This document shows, piece after piece, positions 56,300-64,000 of a stretch of DNA of 64,000 nucleotides; within the stretch, counting starts at the first letter, position 1, and each line of letters begins with the position of its first letter. This DNA comes from Pseudovirgaria hyperparasitica. Its lineage: Eukaryota > Ascomycota > Dothideomycetes > Acrospermales > Acrospermaceae. The stretch covers positions 324,884 through 388,883 of the forward strand of contig NW_022985566.1 in assembly GCF_010093815.1 (NCBI RefSeq), written 5' to 3'. The position numbers and the translations under genes were made by a program. A model generated the notes under the pieces. The model was given only the letters and a program-made list of their open reading frames with translations, did no database searches and had not been told where the DNA came from.

Positions 56300-57983
56300 A
56301 TGGAGTCCGACTCTTATGCGCGCGCAAAGTCCGGTAGACGTCACACAATCGCTCCAATCGACCCGCCTCAACTCGCACCTTCAACATCAGGGGCTTCCAA
56401 AACAAACTCTGCCACCGCGACCGACAGAACACATCCACTACACAGCCCAGCAACCTCTGACACCGTATCACCTTCTCTACCTTCCCATTCAAATCGATCT
56501 TCGACGATATACGAACAACATGGGCCCACGACAGACCGGCAGTCGAAGCGGCTCTCACTAAATTTTCCCATCCAGCCGCCTGATTCGCGACCCAGGCCGC
56601 AATCATGGATGTCTACAGCTACACCTGTCCTGCCCTCTCCAGAAATACCCGAACCCTTGCCATCGCCGACATCTGGCAATTTTCTTACCTCCCTGGCTGC
56701 ACAGGAACGACGCGTTCTCGAACTGAGAGAAGAGTTGCACAAGGCAGAGAGTCAGTTAGGATCGCTTAAGAAACAATGGGCGCTGCATGAAGTGCACCGA
56801 AAGCGAACTGAAGTCCGCACACGAACGCAGTCTTTACTACCACTCAATACATTACTATCGACTGTGCCCAGTCCAGTCGACGACTCCGATGGGCAGTCGT
56901 GGATGCAGAAAGATTTGGAAAGACGTCGGACTCTATTGAGTGCTCCGAAACAGCCGACGAGAACTGTCTTTAGTGGATCAAGACATACCCGACAACTGTC
57001 ATTGTTGTCGCCAGATACCAGCTTCACACCATCCTTTCGACAGCCGTCTGACCTTCTTGACGACAAGCAAGAGACTTCAGATTCCCTCGTTCAGCCGCTC
57101 ACAAGGTCTTTAACTGTCTCGGATGTGCCGAAACAGCAGAAAGTGTCGGATGACGGGTTCGATGCGGCGAACGCCCAGGGAGAAGCAATTCTGCGGCAAG
57201 GGAAGAAAATGGCCACCGACTTCAAAGACGGCCTCTGGACCTTTATTGACGATCTTCGTCAAGCCACTGTTGGCGAGGAAGCAGCCAACACTCCTCAGTC
57301 TCGAACAAAGCAGAGCACCCAAACGTCCAGGAACAATCGTCAGTCCAACAAAGGGAACATGAACGGCCCAAAGAATGGCGCTACAATCAGACCACAGAGT
57401 TGGGCACCCCAGAAGACCAGCAGTGACGCGCTGATCGACATTGGAGGGTCATTTTGGAAAGAGCACGGTCTTGACGAACCCAAAACCTCTGGGTTGAAGA
57501 AGAACAACGCGGCAAAACACATGATCAGGACACCTCAGAAGTCGGTGCACCAGGCAGTAGACGACCAGGGCGAGAGCTGGGACTCATGGGAGACTCCGAA
57601 TGAGAAACACATTGGGCGGCTCAGCAGCAATGACTCGGGGTCCGAGGGCCGCAGCACACCACGGTCAGCTCGCAGCACGCCTCGGACTAGCACAAGGTTC
57701 GATCAGCTCCATGTTCTCATGAAAGAGTGTTACTGATGTCAACAGCTCAACTGGCGACGTGACCACCGTCCAAACGCCAGTCCATGGCCGTAACGACTCG
57801 ATAACATGGCCGACACTAGACAAGCTGTCGCCGACAAATCTGAAGAGAACAGCTTCGCACCTCATGCGAGAGTGGGAAAAGAGCCTCACGCCGACAGCAG
57901 AGTCGCGGGACGAACCATCTACAGGCGAGGATGTCGACAGAAGTGTAGCTTGTAACACTGGTCCATCCAGGAAGGCCGATTGA
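56300..57983 (+). CDS. DUF4048-type protein of unknown function
   Basis: Two exons, 56300-57696 and 57746-57983; 544 aa. The intron donor is the atypical GTTCGA, with acceptor CAACAG; splicing keeps the frame into STSSTGDVTTVQTPVHGRND. Main features: a Ser/Pro-rich N-terminus, a coiled coil at about residues 135-175 (SLAAQERRVLELREELHKAE), and a conserved-looking block GKKMATDFKDGLWTFIDDLR. SDALIDIGGSFWKEHGLDEP follows, and the C-terminus is NLKRTASHLMREWEKSLTPT. The coiled coil followed by the DGLWTF..DLRQATVGEE segment matches the DUF4048 proteins I know from ascomycetes; their function is not established. The frame is open upstream to 56066, but that part reads as an unlikely hydrophobic leader. 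Confidence 0.75.
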
Positions 57984-59445
57984 TTAGGTGTGCGATTGAG
58001 CGACCAGTGGATCGGCGGCCCAGAACGACGTACGAAGTAATGACGATACTCTAGCGAGCGGACTATGATGTTTGTTTGCAAGACTGGGCATTCATAGTCT
58101 CGTAGTGTCAGCAGGAACAGGACACAGACTTTATTATTCACTTCCACTGTACATATTAGACAGCAGGGGCCTGTGGCGTCTGGGTGGGCATACCGGTGTC
58201 TTTTTAGACGAGTTTCAAAACTTGCACCAAGATTTTTATAAGATCATGCAGCTTCACTTTGTCCTTCTTTATGATGGAGCTATCCACTACGACGGAAATG
58301 TGGTGCAGCGCCAGGTATAATTTTTTGGCGTGACTGGACATGCCATGCAGAGACGGCTGGCCTTAACATCTAGGCTCCGGGTTGCGATAAGCCGTCAGTA
58401 CGCTCTTCGTCTTCTGCATAGATACATGGATACACAACAATGCAGAACGGATCGTTCACAGTAACAAGACGAGGCACAGCAATGTTTAATTGTTTCACGA
58501 CAAGAGACACAGTGCCACCAGTCGAGTGTTGAGCGTATATACACACCTGTGGACAGAGAGAAGAAGGCCAAGACCTCAACAGGGAGCAGGTTTCGACAAC
58601 TGCGCCGTGCGTAGGACATCTCCACACACAAAGCGGGACGGGCTTCCTAGAGCGGCGAACGTTGTCTGCATGGTCAGGGTTGTTCTGTGTATGTATAATT
58701 ACTCTGTGCTCTAGTGACTGATACTGAAGGAATCGCCAGCTCGGTGACAATCGGCTGATGGGCGATGACTGATGACTGATGGCCGAGCGCTGCTGACCAC
58801 AGAGCCGAGACTGGGACAAGAATTGGCGGTTCTTAGCAGTCAGTTCCTAGCAGTGCCGGAGCAGATATCCGTGCAATCTAGCTGCTATCGACAGTGTAGT
58901 GTCATTGGTGTTGTTGAGTGAGCTGAGGGCTGGGCAGTGTGTCAGAGAAAGGCGCGATCCGACGCGACGGCACTCTTGAGGGAATTTGTACGGGGGAGTC
59001 ACTACTCATCACAGCACAAGAAGACGACAGGACGACCATGACATTAAAATAATAGTAGTAGTAACAAGAAGAAGAAGGTCCATTATAGTCAATATGAATA
59101 TGTAGTACGCAGGGCACACTGGGCGGGGTTTCGGTTTCAGTCCCGCAACGCAAACCTCCCCCAAGAGTCCTAAGACCCGCGCACGCGGAATCCACATTAT
59201 TACTACTACGACGACCATACACATACATATATAGATACATGATCCCCTACTGCGGCCGGCGGCCCCATCTGTCCACTCTTATCAGACAATCCAAAGAGCA
59301 AAAACGTCAGAGACGCGAACAAGAAGAGTCAAGCGGCGTTCTTAAGACGGCCAGTCTGCACGTCCCGAAGCCACCACCACCTACAGAGCTAGCACCACCT
59401 TTTGTTATTTTCACCGACACCACATCTGCCTGCACCACTGACAAC
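57984..59445. other. Intergenic region
   Basis: About 1.45 kb without a supported gene. It has short gatgactgatgactgatgg repeats near 58760-58785 and a tagtagtagtaacaagaagaagaag run near 59052-59078. The end is the promoter or leader of the carbonic anhydrase. Confidence 0.5.
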
Positions 59446-60311
59446 ATGTCTTTTACCGGTGAGATTTCTCCTTTTCTCTTTTGCTCTCTCTCCACCCTAA
59501 ATTGCTTCACTTTGTCCCGGTAGCGAGTCTGCGCCGTAGAGTCGCTGCTGTGGCCGTCATGGCCCTTCTACCCCGTCGAATGTCATCACTTGCGCTCGGC
59601 CTCGGGAGCCGCACTGCTCCTCTGCGCTGCTCCGTCATCTCACCTCGATCCCTGCGTTTCCCCATATCATCGCAAAGACAATGGCAATGGCACCAAACAG
59701 CTAATTGCTCCTCCAACTCCTCAGACTCAATCGAACGAGCCATCAATGGCAACAGGTCGTTTGCCCAACGCTTCAAAAATGAAAAGCCAGATCTCTTGAA
59801 GGAGCTCATCGCCGGCCAGCACCCTGAAATGCTCTGGATCGGATGCGCTGACTCGCGAGTCCCCGAGACCACCATCTGCGGCAGCGAACCTGGCGATATC
59901 TTCGTGCACCGCAACATTGCCAACTGCCTTCATGAGAATGACGTCAACTCCGCCAGCGTCATCGAGTATTCCGTCGCCTTTCTCAAGGTCAAGAAGATTA
60001 TGCTCTGCGGACACACAAAGTGCGGTGGAGCTGTTGCTAGCCTTGGCGACGACGACTTGGGCGACACACTCAACACCTGGCTCACGCCCATCCGCGAGAT
60101 ACGCAGGAAGCACCAGGCTGAGCTTGACAAGATTGAGAACCCCGACGACCGGGCGGTGCGTCTAGCTGAGCTCAATGTTCACAGGGGAATTGAGGTTCTG
60201 CTTGCCAACCCGACCGTTCAAACAGCCATGAAAGAGCGAGGACTCACCGTGCATGGCGCCATCTACGACATTGCAGAGGCTGAGCTTCGTGTGCTCGACA
60301 CCCCGCAGTGA
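59446..60311 (+). CDS. Beta-class carbonic anhydrase, likely mitochondrial
   Basis: Two exons: a 13-nt first exon 59446-59458, then 59524-60311; 266 aa. The intron is GTGAGA..TAG with a CTAAAT branch word. Zinc ligands and active-site residues of beta carbonic anhydrases are present: WIGCADSRVPETTICG (Cys and the Asp-Arg dyad) and MLCGHTKCGGAVASL (His and Cys); GDIFVHRNIANCLHEND also fits. The first about 65 residues are rich in Arg, Ser, Leu and Ala (MSFTASLRRRVAAVAVMALL onwards), as expected of a mitochondrial presequence. A Met at MALLPRRMSS could give a shorter form. The enzyme interconverts CO2 and bicarbonate, supplying bicarbonate to carboxylases. Confidence 0.94.
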
Positions 60312-61149
60312 GCAAAACTACCACAATGTGCAACGTTTAGCGTTTTGTTTGTTTTGGAGTGGGAGCGGAGTGGAGTTGAGTCAAGCATGGAGCGGAGCAG
60401 CATAGAGGAGCAGCACACGAGCCCTGGCGTTGTATTAGATGATGAGCAGCAGCAGCAGCAGCAGCAGCATTGACCCTAGAGTATCGCTATTGAATTAATA
60501 TCGATGCAATTCTCCGACATGACAAAATAACCTCCGGTCCTCTTCCGCCTGTCCGTGAGGTGCTTGCGAGACATTGGGCCAATCTATGAGAGCATTCGAT
60601 CGACGATGTCCGCACAGAGTCTACCATGCGGCATTGACGTTTCATGGCGTGACGATTAAATTTCATTTTAACGCACTTGGATACAAAAGTTTATTCGTCC
60701 CTGCGACTAGAGACGAGACCAGACAAGACTATCCGTTCATGGTCTTTTGCACGTGCTCCTCTTGCTTAGTGGAAGCTTGGTACCCAATAACCGTAGAGGT
60801 AATTCGACTTTTCATCACTGATTGCGCGATCCACCGCACCGACGTAATCCTCACGCTTGGGGAGACGAAAATAATACTGTAATGCCTCATCTGAGACTGA
60901 CACGCAACGACAGATATCTTGTTGGTGCGAGTATATGGCCACCGCTCCTGCCCAAACACATGATATATCCATAAACAACAGAAGACACAACCATTGACAC
61001 ACAAATGCACATCCTGGACTGACACAGACCTTTTCCTCGAACACAGACACTCGCACCGTCACACGAATTGCATCATGCTAAGCAAGATCGTGCTCAACAC
61101 TGGCAACAAAACACCATCCCTCTTCACCGCCCGGTAACACCTCCAGAAC
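60312..61149. other. Intergenic region
   Basis: Contains the CA gene's 3' flank with an AGC microsatellite and the promoter of the next gene. Frames such as 60574-60882 show no family resemblance. Confidence 0.5.
60446..60470. repeat. (AGC)n microsatellite
   Basis: Eight consecutive agc triplets about 140 bases downstream of the carbonic anhydrase stop, probably in its 3' UTR. Confidence 0.9.
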
Positions 61150-62811
61150 ATGGAGATAGGCCGTCGAGAACAGAGAAACCGTCTACTTACCGCATCGCTC
61201 CGTCTTGCCCTCACAAACATGCTGTCTACTGGGCTGACTCGACCACACGTGAAGAGTGTGTTTGCGATTGATCCTTCGATGATGCCTAGGCAACGCGACC
61301 AGGCGACAGATACCCATGGGTGGATTTCTTCTCTCCGTCGATATCTGACGCCAACGAGTATGAGCCAACCCAAGCGTCTGGTCTCGGGCCCGACGGCCTC
61401 CGCGGTTGTTGACTCCCAGGAAGATCAAGCTGCTTCTATGCCTGAGGATGCAAGCATGGAGCGTGTAACTGAGGACCTGCCACGTGAAATCAGCGTCCCG
61501 ACAGCCTGTGCTTCGACTATCCGGCCGCGGAAGACGCGAATGCCGCGCGTGGATTCTGGCACTGATTCAGGTAACATACTACAACCACGCTCCTCCAAAG
61601 ACGAGAGTGAGCTCCCGTCGCAATCGCTTGAGGCAAGAGGAACGCTCTCGGATAGCACCACGCTCGTATCTCTCGACCTATCACCAGCGATAGCGCAAGT
61701 CATACAACCACTATACTCGACATTTACGTCGCCTACAACAGACTCGTCTTCCTTTCCTTCGGTTGCCTCGCCTTGCATTCGCATAGATTCGAACTTGTTG
61801 GAAGGCGTGGTATTGAATGGCTCAAACTCACCGCAGATACTACAAAGTCCACAGGAATTGGCGGCAGATACCAATGGCACGGTCTTGAGACGCACAAGAC
61901 GCACCAGGGCGTCAGAGCACCACCGAAGCAGTTCAGGGTCTCAGTCTCCTGCTCAACAAGTACCATCACTCCCAAGATCGGCATCGACAGACTTTCGTAG
62001 AGAAGGTGTCGACAATCTCAAGACATGGCTGCACCGACTTGCTGTGAATGGCGCCTTGGAATCTTCGCCATCCGTCAATCATACGGCAGCTCACACATTG
62101 CGTCGCATATCCACACGCTCCACCGCCCCAACCGCAGGCTCCTCGAGTCACGGCTCCATCTCCTCGCCCGCCACGCCCTCACAATACCTGCGCGAAACCT
62201 ACCCACGCACACGTCTTACACCCGGCCGTATAATATACAAAGCACCCGCGACGCCTAGCGTCGACGAGCAGGCTCGTCCCAAGCCGGGCGAGTTTCGTAG
62301 GAAGCCACGTCTACAGAGATGTGATTCGTTCGACTCGTTACTGACAGGGACTCCAGATGCTTACACATATGCCCTGCGCTCGCGCACGAGTCGGCGTCTG
62401 CGCGAGCTATTCGCGAAGGACGACGCGAATAGTCAAGAGGGGGACTACGAATCGACACCAGAGCAGAGGAGGGTGTCGGAAAGCACAGTTGACGCAGAGG
62501 GCGACGACGTGAGCGGGCGGTTCATGGCCGCGATGGCGACGCTGAGAAGCATGTATGGACAGGCGGATATGGCGAATAAGTCTCGGATTACAGACGACGT
62601 AGAGCGTATGTTGAAAGCGCTTGGGCCGAATAAGGCGAAGGCCGCTTCGGGCTCGGGCTCACGTTCACGTACCCAGTCAAACGGCCAGTCGGTGTCGAGG
62701 GGACGCTCGCCCCGACTGAAGAAGCAGAGCAGCGAGGTTAGCATTATCAAGGGGAAGCATGGCGACGAGAACTATTTCGGACAGGCGGTGCTTAGTCCTG
62801 CATTCATCTGA
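61150..62811 (+). CDS. Hypothetical Ser-rich disordered protein
   Basis: Single exon, 553 aa from the first ATG; several Met codons in the first 75 residues make the start uncertain. No family is recognised. Most of the chain is Ser/Thr/Pro/Arg-rich and looks disordered. Short order-prone segments are DNLKTWLHRLAVNGAL (about residue 286), FRRKPRLQRCDSFDSLLTGT, and near the C-terminus GRFMAAMATLRSMYGQADMA followed by RITDDVERMLKALGP. RxxS-type sites (RRVSES, RSRTQS) suggest regulation by basophilic kinases, but this is inference. It ends in GDENYFGQAVLSPAFI. Confidence 0.68.
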   Translation: MEIGRREQRNRLLTASLRLALTNMLSTGLTRPHVKSVFAIDPSMMPRQRDQATDTHGWISSLRRYLTPTSMSQPKRLVSGPTASAVVDSQEDQAASMPEDASMERVTEDLPREISVPTACASTIRPRKTRMPRVDSGTDSGNILQPRSSKDESELPSQSLEARGTLSDSTTLVSLDLSPAIAQVIQPLYSTFTSPTTDSSSFPSVASPCIRIDSNLLEGVVLNGSNSPQILQSPQELAADTNGTVLRRTRRTRASEHHRSSSGSQSPAQQVPSLPRSASTDFRREGVDNLKTWLHRLAVNGALESSPSVNHTAAHTLRRISTRSTAPTAGSSSHGSISSPATPSQYLRETYPRTRLTPGRIIYKAPATPSVDEQARPKPGEFRRKPRLQRCDSFDSLLTGTPDAYTYALRSRTSRRLRELFAKDDANSQEGDYESTPEQRRVSESTVDAEGDDVSGRFMAAMATLRSMYGQADMANKSRITDDVERMLKALGPNKAKAASGSGSRSRTQSNGQSVSRGRSPRLKKQSSEVSIIKGKHGDENYFGQAVLSPAFI

Positions 62812-63815
62812 GGCGGCGTTGAACGCGGGCAGGCGGATACCCCAGCATTCTTTACAGAGGTGTAGTAATGGCGTTGTTTTCATTTGTTACTGATATCAAG
62901 ATGCATTGTATAGACTGCTTCGGTGTGTTTGATAGAGCGATGAACACATGTCCGTGTACGGATAGATACCCGGGTATTGATAGAGGGTAGTAATGGTGTT
63001 TTTCATTTGTATTATCATCAAGATTTGTTGTATAGACTGCTTCCAAGTGCTTGATAGATACATGAATAAACAAAGAACCATGTACATGGTAATGATTAGA
63101 GACTGAGACTATGATCCATCCTTTCACGTGCAAGACACGTGGAGGCGGGGGAGCCCAGAACCGTCCGCCCGACACCTGCACGCACGATCCGGGTTTTTCG
63201 GTTCGCGCCGGGATCGGCACCGCTACATCAGCCACCTCGGATCATCACCCATCTCCTCCATGTCATGCCACTCGATCTTTCAATGCCATAAGTACGACTA
63301 CCTACAGGACTCCCACAGGCAACATAATGCACAATACCCTCGTCAACCTCTCCACCACCGACCTCCTGCCTCCATAAGCAAGCATTGATCTCATTGATGT
63401 GCTGCGCTCGCCTAGGTGTACTGTGATCGAGCACTCCCCCCGAAACCCGCATTACTCAGCGTTGACCGAGCCGAGCTACTGTGGCTGGCATAGGTCGCCG
63501 ACGGTCCGTTCGGCTGGAAGTTCTGCTTATAAAGGGCTGCTGAGAAATAGGCTGTGAATTGCGGATAAGACGAAGCGGCATACATACACATATACATACA
63601 TATACGCGCACGAGGAAGAACAGGGTTGAAGACGACCACGACGGTGGGGTGTAAGAGGCTTGGGATACACGTATAGCGTACGGCATACGGCATACGGCAT
63701 TCGACAGCATTCGCGAGAGACGAGGGACGAGTAGACGAGACAAGACGAGGGACGTGTATACATATACACACATCTACATACCACACCACAAAGCACATCC
63801 CTCCACCCAGCAACG
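62812..63815. other. Intergenic region with duplicated segment
   Basis: Holds the diverged tandem duplication 62862-63075, and further on CT- and tacg-type simple repeats (cggcatacggcatacggcatt near 63681). The end is the RIB3 leader. Confidence 0.5.
62862..63075. repeat. Diverged tandem duplication of about 125 bp
   Basis: gtagtaatggcgttgttttc and gtagtaatggtgtttttcat begin at 62862 and about 62987. Both copies run through (tc)attgtatagactgcttc-like sequence to a tgatagaNNNatgaa word. Visible divergence is moderate. It lies just downstream of the Ser-rich protein gene. Confidence 0.8.
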
Positions 63816-64000
63816 ATGCCGCAACAAGACCCCCCAACACAGCCAAACGGCACTCACCCACCCACCACAACCACAACCACCTCCCCCCCAAAATTCGACT
63901 CCATCCCCGACGCAATCGCCGCATTCGGTACCCCTCTCCCCCTCCCTCCCTTCCCCCCTTCAAACCACCACCCCAAACTAACACCCCCAACCCAGCCGCA
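63816..64000 (+). CDS. RIB3: 3,4-dihydroxy-2-butanone 4-phosphate synthase, 5' part
   Basis: The gene runs off the window. Exon 1 is 63816-63927, the intron is 63928-63995 (GTACCC..CCCAG), and exon 2 begins at 63996. The visible protein is MPQQDPPTQPNG, a Thr-rich linker, then KFDSIPDAIAAFAA. That last segment matches the start of the fungal DHBP synthase fold, normally FDSIPDAIxAFxxGEFIVV. The enzyme makes the four-carbon precursor of riboflavin from ribulose 5-phosphate. Only about 39 residues are visible, so the call rests on one motif. Confidence 0.72.
   Translation, partial: MPQQDPPTQPNGTHPPTTTTTTSPPKFDSIPDAIAAFGTPLPLPPFPPSNHHPKLTPPTQP

Noticed and set aside
1-64000. Secondary-metabolite cluster, CRISPR array, rRNA genes
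   Set aside because: No polyketide or peptide synthase, P450, cluster regulator, spaced repeats or rRNA sequence was found; the genes are mainly housekeeping.

Overview
This is a gene-dense eukaryotic window from a filamentous ascomycete (Pezizomycotina). The evidence is short introns of about 46-65 nt with GT-AG ends and CTAAC/CTGAC-type branch sites, compact intergenic gaps, and fungal protein families (URC4/DUF1688, Swa2-type auxilin, Vcx1-type Ca2+/H+ exchanger, GCK-III kinase, DUF4048). Dothideomycetes is my best guess for the class, but that is inference. I see no bacterial features, CRISPR array, rRNA or intact transposon.

Layout. 0.5-3 kb: a minus-strand protein with a CheD-like N-terminus and a repeat-rich tail, then an ankyrin protein. 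4.5-6.2 kb: URC4. 7.9-12.2 kb: Swa2/auxilin and a PQ-loop transporter. 12.5-19 kb: a Hat2/Msi1 WD40 protein divergent from XRN1. 19.3-23.2 kb: TIM22, an acid-ceramidase-like gene split by one in-frame TGA, and CFD1. 23.7-25.1 kb: a disordered nuclear-type protein. 26.2-33.5 kb: two tandem paralogous large GTPases that share five intron positions. 34.6-42.6 kb: a disordered His/Gln-repeat protein, then a run of three tRNA genes (cysteinyl-tRNA synthetase, TRM61, QTRT2). 43.5-48.5 kb: a vacuolar Ca2+/H+ exchanger and an unknown single-pass membrane protein. 49.2 kb: an intron-containing tRNA-Leu(CAA). 50.7-54.6 kb: a small cysteine-rich surface protein and a GCK-III kinase. 55-64 kb: a possible small ORF, a DUF4048 protein, a mitochondrial-type beta-carbonic anhydrase, a Ser-rich unknown protein, and the first exon of RIB3 at the window edge.

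Most genes are single-copy housekeeping genes with no operon-like logic. Three points stand out. The acid-ceramidase-like gene is interrupted exactly at the junction of its alpha and beta subunits. The tandem GTPases both carry an intron inside the Walker A loop, one of them apparently of GC-AG type. Several genes switch from a C-rich sense strand in the 5' half to a G-rich one in the 3' half.

Exon boundaries were worked out by hand from splice consensus, reading-frame continuity and remembered family sequence. No alignment or transcript evidence was available.
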